Below are positions 25,113 through 34,191 of a stretch of 39,788 nt of DNA, in pieces. The stretch comes from Clostridia bacterium. Its GTDB lineage: Bacteria > Bacillota > Clostridia > Oscillospirales > QAKW01. Positions within the stretch are counted from its first letter, which is position 1. Each line of letters starts with the position of its first letter. The stretch is taken from contig JAGBEI010000004.1 in the NCBI GenBank assembly GCA_017937065.1, positions 1 to 39,788 on the forward strand, read 5' to 3'. Below the pieces are notes generated by a model. The model was not told the DNA's origin, ran no database searches, and worked only from the letters and a program-made list of their open reading frames with translations. A program made the translations under genes and the position numbers.

Positions 25113-26175
25113 CGGCTTTTCCTCCCATCAAATCACAGAATTTATCAAACAAAAACGCGGTGTCATGCGGCCCTGCGCACGCCTCGGGGTGAAACTGCAC
25201 CGAAAATGCACAGAGTCCCGGATAATCCACGCCCTCGCAGGTGCCGTCATTGGCGTTGACAAAGCTCAAACGACCCGTCTTTACCGTGTCAGACTTTACT
25301 GCATAGCCGTGATTTTGGCTTGTAATATACGTGCGCGTTCCGTTCAGGTCCTTTACAGGCTGATTTACTCCGCGGTGACCGTATTTTAGTTTTTCTGTTT
25401 CGGCGTTCTGCGCAAGAGCCATAAGCTGATGACCAAGACATATTCCGAACATGGGGATTTTACCCATCAGAATTTTTATCTGCTCTATAATTTCCGTATT
25501 TTCGGCGGGGTCTCCAGGACCGTTGGACAGCATCACTCCGTCAAAGCCGCCGTTCAAAATCTCCTCTGCTAAAGTATACGCGGGAAAAACGGTTACCTCA
25601 CAGCCGCGCGTACAAAGAGAGCGTACAATGTTCCGCTTCGCGCCGAAATCCATAAGCGCCACCCTGTACCTTGTTGACATACCCAAAGCGGGGAAAACGG
25701 ATATATTTTTGCAGGTAACGCTTTTAACGGCGTCCTTTACGGCATAGTCCCTGAGCGCATTAAAATCTTTGGGCAGCTTGTCACATATAACGGCGTTCAT
25801 CACGCCCGACTCGCGTATCACCCTTGTCAGACGGCGGGTGTCGACGCCGCACACACCGGGTATCCCCTTTTTCTTCAAAAAACGGTCAAGGTCGTACTGC
25901 GCGCGGTAATTTGACGGTATACGGCACCACTCGCGCACAATATAGCCGCGTACACAGCACTCTCCCTCAAAATCGGCTTCTATTATGCCGTAGTTTCCGA
26001 TAAGCGGAAACGTCTGCATAACGATTTGCCCGTAATAGCTGGGGTCGGTTAGCGTCTCTATATAGCCGCACATGCCCGTGGCAAAGACGAGCTCGCCGAC
26101 ACTGTCCTTATCGGCTCCGAAGGCAACGCCCTCGAAGACCTCGTTATTTTCAAGTACGATATATCTTTTCTTCAT
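25099..26175 (-). CDS. carA: Carbamoyl phosphate synthase small subunit
   Basis: 358-residue glutaminase subunit that supplies ammonia to CarB. The N-terminal CarA domain (YIVLENNEVFEGVAFG, then DPSYYGQIVMQTFPLIGNYG) is followed by a class I glutamine amidotransferase with nucleophile Cys in MFGICLGHQLMAL and the His/Glu pair in FSVQFHPEA. No residue appears missing. The ATG lies 3 bases after the argF stop without a clear ribosome binding site, so translation is coupled. Being inside the arginine operon, this pair is probably the arginine-responsive synthase; whether a second pyrimidine-linked copy exists is not visible. Confidence 0.95.
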   Translation of the reverse strand: MKKRYIVLENNEVFEGVAFGADKDSVGELVFATGMCGYIETLTDPSYYGQIVMQTFPLIGNYGIIEADFEGECCVRGYIVREWCRIPSNYRAQYDLDRFLKKKGIPGVCGVDTRRLTRVIRESGVMNAVICDKLPKDFNALRDYAVKDAVKSVTCKNISVFPALGMSTRYRVALMDFGAKRNIVRSLCTRGCEVTVFPAYTLAEEILNGGFDGVMLSNGPGDPAENTEIIEQIKILMGKIPMFGICLGHQLMALAQNAETEKLKYGHRGVNQPVKDLNGTRTYITSQNHGYAVKSDTVKTGRLSFVNANDGTCEGVDYPGLCAFSVQFHPEACAGPHDTAFLFDKFCDLMGGKADAVR

Positions 26176-26178
26176 AGT

Positions 26179-27162
26179 TTAAACAGTCGCCGCCATAACG
26201 GCTTTTATTGTATGCATTCTGTTTTCGGCTTCTTTGAATACAATAGATTTTTCACTTTCAAACACCGCGTTTTCCACCTCAAGGCAGTCAAGACCGAATT
26301 TCTGACCGATTTCACTGCCTATTCCCGTTTTCAGGTCATGAAACGCAGGCAGGCAGTGCATAAACACAGCGTCCGCGCGGGCTGCCGACATCAGCTTTTC
26401 CGTCACGCGGTAGGGCAGAAGGTCGGTTATGCGCTCCTCCCACACGTCAAAGCTCTCACCCATCGAAACCCAAACGTCGGTGTAAAGAACATGTGCGTTT
26501 TCTGCCGCCTTTTCGGGGTCTGTTTCAAAGCGGATGGAAGCGCCCGATTCCTTTGCAAGAGACTTGCATACAGAAATCAGTTCTTTGTCTGGAAAGTACT
26601 TTTCAGGCGAGCACACAGTAAAATTCACGCCCATTTTGGAGCAGCCCACCATAAGCGAATTTGCCATATTATAGCGCGCGTCTCCGAAATATACAAAATT
26701 GATACCCTTTATATGACCGAACTGCTCCTTAACGGTTAAGAAATCGGCAAGTATCTGGGTGGGGTGAAATTCATTGGTAAGCCCGTTCCAGACGGGAACG
26801 CTTGAATACTCCGCAAGCTCCTCAACAATTTTTTGTTCAAAGCCGCGGTATTCAATCCCGTCGTAAATCCCCGACAGCACGCGGGCGGTGTCGGCAATGC
26901 TCTCCTTTTTGCCTATCTGCGAAGCGGAGGGGTCAAGATACGTAACCCCCATTCCCAAATCATACGCCGCCGTCTCAAAGCTGCAGCGGGTGCGGGTGCT
27001 GGTCTTTTCAAATATGAGGGCTATGTTTTTACCCTCTAAAATTTTATGCGGCACGCCGTCCTTTTTCTTTTGCTTAAAGTCTGCGGCAAGCTCAAGCAGA
27101 TACTCAATCTCCTGAGCGGTGAAATCCAAAAGCTTTAAAAAATCACGGTTTTTAAGATTCAT
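26179..27162 (-). CDS. argF: Ornithine carbamoyltransferase
   Basis: 327-residue enzyme that makes citrulline from ornithine and carbamoyl phosphate. Carbamoyl phosphate binding is shown by STRTR in FEKTSTRTRCSFE and by HPTQ in NEFHPTQILADF. The ornithine site carries the HCLP motif (MHCLPAFHD), and DVWVSMGE is also conserved. The start at 27162 has GGAG 8 bases upstream; the first in-frame ATG at 27183 lies inside the end of argD and lacks one. Its neighbours carA-carB provide the second substrate. The biosynthetic context argues for the anabolic rather than the arginine deiminase-linked form. Confidence 0.95.
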   Translation of the reverse strand: MNLKNRDFLKLLDFTAQEIEYLLELAADFKQKKKDGVPHKILEGKNIALIFEKTSTRTRCSFETAAYDLGMGVTYLDPSASQIGKKESIADTARVLSGIYDGIEYRGFEQKIVEELAEYSSVPVWNGLTNEFHPTQILADFLTVKEQFGHIKGINFVYFGDARYNMANSLMVGCSKMGVNFTVCSPEKYFPDKELISVCKSLAKESGASIRFETDPEKAAENAHVLYTDVWVSMGESFDVWEERITDLLPYRVTEKLMSAARADAVFMHCLPAFHDLKTGIGSEIGQKFGLDCLEVENAVFESEKSIVFKEAENRMHTIKAVMAATV

Positions 27163-27166
27163 AGCG

Positions 27167-28333
27167 TCACTCCTGTTTTGCACATGCGGTTTTGATTATT
27201 TCAAGCGCCTTGAGCAAAAGCTCATCGGGAATATTGAGAGCGGGCAACAGGCGGAGCTTATTCTTCGCTTTTATTACAAGCACTCCGTTTTCCATACATT
27301 CGGTGATTATACTTCCGGCGTCCCGCTCGGTTTCTATACCGAGCATAAGCCCCATGCCGCTTACGCTTTTTATACCCTTTGCGCCTGACAGCGCCGATAT
27401 TATAAGCTCTGACTTGCGCATAACGTCATCTAACAGCTTATCGTCTATTCTGTCCAAAATACTGACAGCGCCCGCGCAGCACGCGGGGTTGCCGCCGAAT
27501 GTAGAGCCGTGCATGCCGGCGCTTAGAACATCCTTCACACGCTCTCCCAGCATTGTCGCGCCTATCGGCAGTCCGCCGCCCAAGCCCTTGGCGGTGGTTA
27601 CTATATCGGGCGTTATGCCGAAATTCATATAGGAATAAAGCCTGCCCGTCCTGCCGTTTCCCGTCTGCACCTCGTCTGCAATAAGCAAAATATCCCTTTT
27701 TCGGGCAAGCTTTTCAAGGTCTTTTACAAAATCCCGCTCAAGCGGCAAAACTCCGCCCTCGCCCTGCACGCACTCAAACATAACGGCGGCGATATCGCTG
27801 CCGTTTGCAAGGGCATATACCGATTCCGTATCGTTTGCTCTTGCGTACAAAAATCCGTCCGTCAGCGGAAGAAAATCGCGGTGAAACGCGTCCTGACCTG
27901 TGGCTGCAAGCGTCGCGAGCGTTCTGCCGTGAAAGCTGTTTTCAAGCGTTATTATTTTTGCGTTTTTCCTGCCGCAAAGCTCCGCGTATTTACGCGCCGC
28001 TTTTATCGCACATTCGTTTGCCTCCGCGCCCGAATTTGAGAAAAACACGCGGCTCATGCCCGTGCGCATGCACAGCTTTTTTGCAAGCTCTACGCACGGC
28101 GCGGAATAATAGAGGTTTGACGTATGCTGAAATGCATTCAGCTGATTTGTAACAGCAGCCACCCACTCTCTGTCCGAAAACCCGAATATGTTGACGGCTA
28201 TTCCGCTGCCCAAATCTATATATTCCCTGCCGTTTTCATCATATGCCAAAGAGCCGCTTCCGCGGACTATCTCAAGCGGGAAGCGGGCGTATGTATTGGC
28301 TATATATTTCTTATCATCTTCCTTAACGTTCAT
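27167..28333 (-). CDS. argD: Acetylornithine aminotransferase
   Basis: 388-residue PLP-dependent class III aminotransferase that converts N-acetylglutamate semialdehyde to N-acetylornithine. The PLP lysine lies in TTAKGLGGGLPIGA; DEVQTGNGRTG supplies the cofactor Asp, and FSNSGAEANECAIKAAR is the phosphate-binding segment. ATG 28333 with AAGGAGAAGGA just upstream was chosen over a longer frame to 28387. It overlaps argB by 11 bases. Confidence 0.94.
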   Translation of the reverse strand: MNVKEDDKKYIANTYARFPLEIVRGSGSLAYDENGREYIDLGSGIAVNIFGFSDREWVAAVTNQLNAFQHTSNLYYSAPCVELAKKLCMRTGMSRVFFSNSGAEANECAIKAARKYAELCGRKNAKIITLENSFHGRTLATLAATGQDAFHRDFLPLTDGFLYARANDTESVYALANGSDIAAVMFECVQGEGGVLPLERDFVKDLEKLARKRDILLIADEVQTGNGRTGRLYSYMNFGITPDIVTTAKGLGGGLPIGATMLGERVKDVLSAGMHGSTFGGNPACCAGAVSILDRIDDKLLDDVMRKSELIISALSGAKGIKSVSGMGLMLGIETERDAGSIITECMENGVLVIKAKNKLRLLPALNIPDELLLKALEIIKTACAKQE

Positions 28334-29201
28334 GGTCCTTCTCCTTTGACACCATCGTTCCCGCGCCCTCGTAGGTAAGCGTTTCAATCAGGATAGCGTG
28401 GGGAATTCTGCCGTCGAGTATAATAACGCGCTCCACTCCGTTTTCCAAAGCGTCGATACAGCACTCAACCTTCGGTATCATACCGCCGGAAATTACTCCC
28501 TGCTGCATAAGACGGCGCGCGTCGCTTATATCCATTTCCGAAATGAGCGAATCGGGATCGTCCTTATCGCGCAGTATTCCTGCAATATCGGTCATGGAGA
28601 TAAGGCGCTTTGCCTTTATCGCGGCGGCAATTTTGGCGGCGGCGGTATCTGCGTTTATGTTATAGACGCCGCCCTCGTTATCGCAGCCGACCGTTGAAAT
28701 GACCGGAATATAGCCCTTTTCAAGAAGGTCAATGACAGGCGTTGCGTCCACAGCGGTTATTTTACCGACATAGCCCAGCCGCTCGTCCTTTTTTTCGGCT
28801 GTTATCATATGCCCGTCCATACCCGAAAGCCCTATCGCACGGCCGCCCTTTATCTCAAGATAGTTTACAAGGCTTTTATTGATTTTACCCGCAAGCACCA
28901 TCTGAACAATATCCGCCGTCTCACGGTCGGTAACGCGCAGACCGTCAACAAATTCGCTCTTTTTACCCACTCTTTCAAGCATCTGAGTAATTTCGGGACC
29001 GCCGCCGTGCACAAGCACGACCTTAACCCCGATAAGAGACATAAGAACAATGTCCTCCATCACCTGCTGCTTCAGCTCCGAGTTTATCATCGCGTTGCCG
29101 CCGTACTTTACAACGATTATCTCTCCGTAATATTTTCTTATATGCGGCAGCGCCTGAGTAAGTATTTCCGCGCGCTGCGCGTTGGTTATATTAAGCGCCA
29201 T
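28323..29201 (-). CDS. argB: Acetylglutamate kinase
   Basis: 292-residue amino acid kinase that phosphorylates N-acetylglutamate. The glycine-rich IVVKYGGNAM and VLVHGGGPEI loops are present, as is the NINADTAAAKIA segment of the active site. The N-terminal helix (NAQRAEILTQALPHIRKYY) before the kinase core is the extension associated with arginine-inhibited hexameric enzymes, so feedback inhibition is likely. GGAG lies about 11 bases before the start. Confidence 0.95.
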   Translation of the reverse strand: MALNITNAQRAEILTQALPHIRKYYGEIIVVKYGGNAMINSELKQQVMEDIVLMSLIGVKVVLVHGGGPEITQMLERVGKKSEFVDGLRVTDRETADIVQMVLAGKINKSLVNYLEIKGGRAIGLSGMDGHMITAEKKDERLGYVGKITAVDATPVIDLLEKGYIPVISTVGCDNEGGVYNINADTAAAKIAAAIKAKRLISMTDIAGILRDKDDPDSLISEMDISDARRLMQQGVISGGMIPKVECCIDALENGVERVIILDGRIPHAILIETLTYEGAGTMVSKEKDHER

Positions 29202-29216
29202 ATAGCAATTATCTCC

Positions 29217-30428
29217 TTATGTTCTGTAATCCCCGTTTATCCTGACATAGTCATATGTCAAATCACAGCCCCATGCCGTTGCGTCAAAGCCGCCGTCGTG
29301 AAGCTCTATCAGAATTTCAATTTCCTTTTCAAGCAGTATCTTTTTCGCAAGCTCCTCGGAAAACTCCACACCCGCGCCGTTTTTGCACACGGTAATGCTG
29401 CCCGACTTCGAGCTGAACGCGCACGATATTTTACCGACATCAACCTGAGCGCCGCTGTAGCCTATTGCGCAGAGCACCCTGCCCCAGTTCGCGTCCGCTC
29501 CGAACATCGCCGCCTTTGTAAGACTCGAACAGATAACGCTTTTGGCAACGGTCTTTGCCGTTTCCGCATCGCGTGCGCCCGAAACCTTGCACTCCAGCAG
29601 CTTGGTGGCGCCCTCTCCGTCTCCGGCTATCATGCGGCTGAGGTATACGTTCACCGTATTGAGCGCCTTCATAAATATTTTGAAGTCTTCGCCCTCGTCT
29701 GTAATCCGCGCATTGCCCGCCTGAGCGTTTGCAAGCACCGTCACCATATCGTTGGTGGACGTGTCGCCGTCTATACTTATCATGTTAAAGGTATCGGCTA
29801 TATCCGTTGACAGCGCCTTTTGCAGCATTTCGGGAGATATATTCACATCGGAGGTGATGAATACCAGCATCGTTGCCATATTCGGGTGAATCATGCCCGA
29901 GCCCTTTGCAATTCCGCCGATACGGCAGGCTTTGCCGCCAAGCTCAAACTCAACGGCGATTTCCTTTTTAACCGTATCGGTAGTCATAATTCCCTCTGCT
30001 GCATAGCCGCTGTTATCTCCGAGCGCTGATACAAGCTCATGCATTCCGTTTGCTATCGGCGTAATATCAAGCGGCTGACCGATGACGCCGGTTGACGCCA
30101 CAATAACGTCGCCTGCGGGAATGCCTGTGTGCTCCTGAACAAGCCCGCACATTTTTTCTGCAATTTCAATGCCGTTTTCATTGCAGGTGTTTGCATTTCC
30201 GCTGTTGCAGATGACCGCCTGAGCAATCCCGTTTGAGATATTTTGTTTGGTGACGGTAAGCGGCGCGCCCTTTACAAGGTTTGTCGTATAAACCGCGGCG
30301 GCTGATGCGGGAGTCTCGCTTACAATAAGCGACAAATCGCGTTTCTGACGGTTTCTGCGTATCCCGCAGTGTATCCCGCTCGCCTTAAAGCCCTTTGCGG
30401 CGCAAACGCCGCCGTTAATGATTTTCAT
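29217..30428 (-). CDS. argJ: Bifunctional glutamate N-acetyltransferase / ornithine acetyltransferase
   Basis: 403-residue ArgJ, which recycles the acetyl group from acetylornithine to glutamate. The precursor self-cleaves at the Ala-Thr bond in GMIHPNMATMLVF, leaving Thr as the nucleophile. Other family marks are ICNSGNANTC near residue 92, STGVIG near residue 116 and the C-terminal DLTYDYVRINGDYRT. Because there is no argA or argE in the operon, the pathway must run as the cyclic acetyl route. AGGAG lies 7 bases upstream of the start. Confidence 0.95.
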   Translation of the reverse strand: MKIINGGVCAAKGFKASGIHCGIRRNRQKRDLSLIVSETPASAAAVYTTNLVKGAPLTVTKQNISNGIAQAVICNSGNANTCNENGIEIAEKMCGLVQEHTGIPAGDVIVASTGVIGQPLDITPIANGMHELVSALGDNSGYAAEGIMTTDTVKKEIAVEFELGGKACRIGGIAKGSGMIHPNMATMLVFITSDVNISPEMLQKALSTDIADTFNMISIDGDTSTNDMVTVLANAQAGNARITDEGEDFKIFMKALNTVNVYLSRMIAGDGEGATKLLECKVSGARDAETAKTVAKSVICSSLTKAAMFGADANWGRVLCAIGYSGAQVDVGKISCAFSSKSGSITVCKNGAGVEFSEELAKKILLEKEIEILIELHDGGFDATAWGCDLTYDYVRINGDYRT

Positions 30429-30438
30429 AATAAGCTCC

Positions 30439-31365
30439 TTAAATCACAAGTCCCTGAATAAGCTCGGCGCCAGCAGCTATATTGAAGCATTCGACCGCCG
30501 CGCCGGACGCGCCCTTGCCGAGATTGTCATAGCGCGCTATAAGCAGTATGCGCTCGTCATTGCCCATAACGCTTATCTGCATTGTGTCCTTTCCCGCAAG
30601 CGCACCGGACGCAATAAATCCGTCCTCGTCTATTTTTTCTTCAAATTTAACAATGGGACCTGTATATGTATTCTTATATATTTTCGCTATATCCTTCGCA
30701 TCCGCTTTAATCTGAGATGCAAAAAGCGGTACCGTGACCTCCATGCCGCTGTAAAAATCAGCAACAATCGGCATAAACGCAGGCGCGGTCTCAATCCCTG
30801 TCACCGCGGTCATCTCCTTCAGATGCTTATGCGACTGAGAAAGACCGTACTGTCTCGGCGAGCTCAAAAGCGCGCTTCTGTCACCGCTTTCATATTCGGC
30901 AATCATTTTTTTGCCGCCGCCCGAAAAGCCGGTAAGGGACGTACAGCAAAGACAGCTGCCGGCGCTTAAAATTCCCTCCTTTACAAGCGGATAAACAAGA
31001 GCTATAAAGCCGCTTGCATGACATCCGGGAACGGAAATGCGCTTTGAATTTCTAATTCTTTCAAAAAAGTTTGCGCCAAGCTCCGGAAAACCGTAGGCAA
31101 ACCGCGGGTCGGTACGGTGCGCGGTGGAGGTGTCGATTATAACCGTATCACCGTTTTCCGCCATTTCAACCGCCTCACGCGCGGCGTCATCGGGCAGGCA
31201 GAGAAACGTGACGTCAGACGAGTTTATCGCATCTCTTCTTGCACTGCTGTCCTTTCTCAGCTCCTTGGGCAAAGCAATCAGCTCGATATCGCGCCGCTGT
31301 CCCAGACGCTCGTAAATGCGCAGTCCCGTAGTGCCCGCGCTGCCGTCTATAAATACCTTTTTCAT
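30439..31365 (-). CDS. argC: N-acetyl-gamma-glutamyl-phosphate reductase, short (type 2) form
   Basis: 308-residue NADP-dependent dehydrogenase that reduces acetylglutamyl phosphate to the semialdehyde. The N-terminal nucleotide loop is DGSAGTTGLRIYERL and the catalytic Cys sits in VPGCHASGF. Its length and the DTSTAHR segment place it in the shorter type 2 ArgC group rather than the 340-350-residue common type. The ATG overlaps the argH stop by 4 bases (ATGA type), with AAAGGA upstream. Confidence 0.93.
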   Translation of the reverse strand: MKKVFIDGSAGTTGLRIYERLGQRRDIELIALPKELRKDSSARRDAINSSDVTFLCLPDDAAREAVEMAENGDTVIIDTSTAHRTDPRFAYGFPELGANFFERIRNSKRISVPGCHASGFIALVYPLVKEGILSAGSCLCCTSLTGFSGGGKKMIAEYESGDRSALLSSPRQYGLSQSHKHLKEMTAVTGIETAPAFMPIVADFYSGMEVTVPLFASQIKADAKDIAKIYKNTYTGPIVKFEEKIDEDGFIASGALAGKDTMQISVMGNDERILLIARYDNLGKGASGAAVECFNIAAGAELIQGLVI

Positions 31366-32735
31366 TTCAGAAATTCCTTTACAGCCTTTATTTGCTCCCT
31401 GACGGACGAAAAACCTGTGCCGCCCTTTGAAATTCGCTTCGATACGCAGTTTTCAAGGCTTATTTCATCGTATAAATCGCTTTCAAACAGATCGCCGAAC
31501 TGCTTGTAGGTTTCAAGCGGCAAATCATCAAGCACACAGCCCTTTTCAATGCAGAGCGCGACTATCTGACCGACCGTTTTGTAAGCCGAGCGAAACGGCA
31601 TACCTTTTTTGGTAAGATAATCCGCAAGGTCGGTGGCGTTGATAAAGCCGCCCTGAGCCGCCTTATACATATTATCGGGGAGCGTTTTCATAGTCTCCGC
31701 CATAGGCGCCGTTACCTCAAGACATTTTTTCAGGGTGTCGATACTGTCAAAGACCGCCTCCTTGTCCTCCTGCATATCCTTGTTATATGCGAGCGGGAGA
31801 CCCTTGAGCATTGTAAGCGCAGCCATGAGGTTTCCGTATACCCTGCCGGTTTTGCCGCGCACAAGCTCTGCCATATCGGAGTTTTTCTTCTGCGGCATGA
31901 TACTGGAGCCTGTGGTAAACGCATCGTCCAGCTCCACAAATTTAAACTCCCAGCTTGACCAGAGAATTATCTCCTCGGAAAAACGTGACAGATGCGTCAT
32001 GGTCAGCGCAAACGCGCTCATCAGCTCGACACAGAAATCGCGGTCGGACACCCCGTCGATACTGTTTGCCGTTATACCGTCAAAGCCGAGCGCCTTTGCC
32101 GTCATATCCCTGTCGATACCGTATGTAGTTCCTGCAAGCGCACAGCACCCCAGCGGCGACAGGTTCATGCGCCGCACTGCGTCCTCTATCCTTCCGATAT
32201 CACGCATCAGCATATTTATATATGCAAGCAGATGATGGGCAAAGGTAACCGGCTGTGCGCGCTGAAGATGAGTATAGCCGGGCATAACGGAATTTTCATT
32301 TTCCTCCGCCTGCTTCAAAAGCGCGGATATAAGCGATTTGATAAGGGAAATAATCTGCGCGCTTTCATCGCGAAGATACATGCGGATATCAAGCGCCACC
32401 TGGTCGTTGCGGCTGCGCGCGGTATGCAGGCGCTTGCCCGCCTCGCCTATACGCTTTGTAAGCTCCGCCTCCACAAACATATGAATATCTTCACAGTCCA
32501 TATCTATTTTCAGCAAACCGCTGTCAATATCCCTGAGAATGCCCTCAAGTCCTGACAGAATAAGCTCGCAGTCGTCGTCTGCAATAATCTTTTGTGCCGC
32601 CAGCATGGAGGCATGAGCCATTGAGCCCTTTATATCCTGCCTGTACATACGGCAGTCGGTATGTATGGACGAATTGAAATCGTCCGCAGTTTTATCGAGT
32701 GCCTTTGAAAAGCGACCCGCCCACATTTTATCCAT
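31362..32735 (-). CDS. argH: Argininosuccinate lyase
   Basis: 457-residue member of the fumarase/aspartase superfamily that cleaves argininosuccinate to arginine and fumarate. The superfamily signature GSSIMPQKKNSD, with its catalytic Ser, is intact. TARSRNDQVALDIRMY and PGYTHLQRAQPVTFAHH are the other two conserved regions. The start is 4 bases after argG, and the end overlaps argC by 4 bases. It is adjacent to the gene for the enzyme that makes its substrate. Confidence 0.96.
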   Translation of the reverse strand: MDKMWAGRFSKALDKTADDFNSSIHTDCRMYRQDIKGSMAHASMLAAQKIIADDDCELILSGLEGILRDIDSGLLKIDMDCEDIHMFVEAELTKRIGEAGKRLHTARSRNDQVALDIRMYLRDESAQIISLIKSLISALLKQAEENENSVMPGYTHLQRAQPVTFAHHLLAYINMLMRDIGRIEDAVRRMNLSPLGCCALAGTTYGIDRDMTAKALGFDGITANSIDGVSDRDFCVELMSAFALTMTHLSRFSEEIILWSSWEFKFVELDDAFTTGSSIMPQKKNSDMAELVRGKTGRVYGNLMAALTMLKGLPLAYNKDMQEDKEAVFDSIDTLKKCLEVTAPMAETMKTLPDNMYKAAQGGFINATDLADYLTKKGMPFRSAYKTVGQIVALCIEKGCVLDDLPLETYKQFGDLFESDLYDEISLENCVSKRISKGGTGFSSVREQIKAVKEFLK

Positions 32736-32739
32736 AATC

Positions 32740-33969
32740 TTAACCTTTTTTATTCTTAGCGTTTATCTGTGCCTGAACCTTAATAGGCAGTCCGAACAGA
32801 TTTATAAACCCTGCCGCATCCGACTGATTATAAACATGGTCCTCGCCGAAGGTGGCGATTTCCTCTGAATAGAGCGAATAGTCGCTCCATGCGCCCGCCT
32901 TTATCATATTGCCCTTATAGAGCTTGATTTTAACCTTTCCGGTGACGTTTTCCTGAGTTTTGTCAACAAATGCCGAAAGCGCCTCGCGCAGCGGAGTGTA
33001 CCACTGACCGTTATAGACAAGGTCGGCAAACGTAATCGCAAGCTCCTGCTTTTTATGCATTGTCATTTTGTCAAGGCAGAGCGTTTCAAGATAGTTGTGG
33101 GCAAAATACAGAATGGAGCCGCCCGGGGTCTCGTATACGCCGCGGCACTTCATGCCGACAAGGCGGTTCTCGACAATATCGAGCAGACCCACGCCGTTCT
33201 CGCCGCCCACCTTGTTGAGCGCAAGAATTATTTCCTTGGCGCTCATCTTTTTACCGTTTAGCGCGACGGGACAGCCCTTTTCAAAATCAAGGGTTATATA
33301 TGTGGGCTTATCGGGCGCGTTTATCGGAGATACGCCCATCTCCAAAAAGCCCTCTTTTTCATAGGTCGGCTCGTTGCCCGCGTCCTCAAGGTCAAGTCCC
33401 TCATGCGAGAGATGCCACAGGTTCTTATCCTTGGAGTAGTTGGTCTCACGGTTGATTTTGAGAGGGATATTATGCGCCTCGGCATACTCAATCTCCTCCT
33501 CGCGCGATTTGATATCCCATTCGCGCCACGGGGCGATGATGGGCATATCGGGAGCAAACGCCTTAATAGCAAGCTCAAAGCGCACCTGGTCGTTGCCCTT
33601 ACCGGTACATCCGTGGCAGATAGCATCCGCGCCCTCCGCCTTTGCTATCTCAACTATGCGCTTTGCTATTACGGGGCGTGCAAAAGATGTTCCGAGCATA
33701 TATTCCTCATAAAGAGCGCCCGCCTTTACGGTGGGGATAACATACTCGTCAACAAACTCGTCCGTCAGATCCTCTACATAAAGCTTTGACGCGCCTGTCT
33801 TTAAAGCCTTTTCCTCAAGTCCTTCAAGCTCATCCGCCTGACCGACATTTCCGCTTACGGCAATAACCTCGCAGTTGTTATAGTTTTCCTTAAGCCACGG
33901 AATTATAATCGATGTGTCAAGCCCGCCCGAATATGCGAGCACTACTTTTTTTATGCTTTTCTTATCCAT
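32740..33969 (-). CDS. argG: Argininosuccinate synthase
   Basis: 409-residue ATP-dependent ligase that joins citrulline and aspartate. The P-loop-like [15 protein letters not shown] opens the protein; [13 protein letters not shown] and NREPTYSKD-like regions (seen as [14 protein letters not shown]) follow. It is the first gene of the operon, with GGAGG eight bases before the ATG. Upstream lie a clear promoter and two ArgR-type boxes. Confidence 0.97.
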   Translation of the reverse strand: MDKKSIKKVVLAYSGGLDTSIIIPWLKENYNNCEVIAVSGNVGQADELEGLEEKALKTGASKLYVEDLTDEFVDEYVIPTVKAGALYEEYMLGTSFARPVIAKRIVEIAKAEGADAICHGCTGKGNDQVRFELAIKAFAPDMPIIAPWREWDIKSREEEIEYAEAHNIPLKINRETNYSKDKNLWHLSHEGLDLEDAGNEPTYEKEGFLEMGVSPINAPDKPTYITLDFEKGCPVALNGKKMSAKEIILALNKVGGENGVGLLDIVENRLVGMKCRGVYETPGGSILYFAHNYLETLCLDKMTMHKKQELAITFADLVYNGQWYTPLREALSAFVDKTQENVTGKVKIKLYKGNMIKAGAWSDYSLYSEEIATFGEDHVYNQSDAAGFINLFGLPIKVQAQINAKNKKG

Positions 33970-33982
33970 TGTTATTTCCTCC

Positions 33983-33999
33983 GAAAATATTTATTCATT
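33983..33999 (-). promoter_or_regulatory. Second ARG-box-like site, in the argG leader
   Basis: On the minus strand the site reads AATGAATAAATATTTTC, matching the ArgR/AhrC box pattern TGAAT-WWWW-ATTCA at one perfect and one 3-of-5 half. It lies between the promoter -10 and the argG start. Confidence 0.45.
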
Positions 34000-34011
34000 A
34001 ATTTTGCATAT

Positions 34012-34041
34012 ATTCTAACACGCATTGCATAATTATGCAAT
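34012..34041 (-). promoter_or_regulatory. Arginine operon promoter with palindromic ARG-box-like operator
   Basis: Minus-strand TTGCAT (34040-34035), a 17-base spacer and TAGAAT (34017-34012), ending 42 bases before argG. A perfect 18-base palindrome ATTGCATAATTATGCAAT (34024-34041) covers the -35 and most of the spacer, a suitable place for the arginine repressor. TGCAT-AATT-ATGCA differs from the ARG consensus TGAAT-WWWW-ATTCA at one base per half. Confidence 0.65.
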
Positions 34042-34151
34042 ATCTTTTTTGATTTTTTTACTACTTCGGCATATTGTATAACTCAGCTGTACTTGCTATG
34101 ATGTTTTTGTGCAAATTTTTATTTGCGCGCATAAAGTCTGCATATATGCAT

Positions 34152-34191
34152 AAAAATACCGTCCCGATAACTAAATCGGAACGGTATTTTT
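34152..34191 (-). terminator. Terminator of the GH10 gene
   Basis: An 11-base-pair outer stem AAAAATACCGT / ACGGTATTTTT (34152-34162 with 34181-34191) has an inner CCGAT/ATCGG extension. On the minus strand it directly overlaps the stop codon and ends in T residues. Confidence 0.85.

Noticed and set aside
28809..29810. Long plus-strand open frame (333 codons) opposite argB/argJ
   Set aside because: It lies antisense to two well-supported genes, has no recognisable domains, and its composition mirrors the wobble pattern of the real genes.
34139..34150. Palindrome TGCATATATGCA near the arginine promoter
   Set aside because: Centre spacing is two bases shorter in AT content pattern than the ARG-box-like site and it lies more than 95 bases upstream of the -35; alternating AT sequence gives such palindromes by chance.
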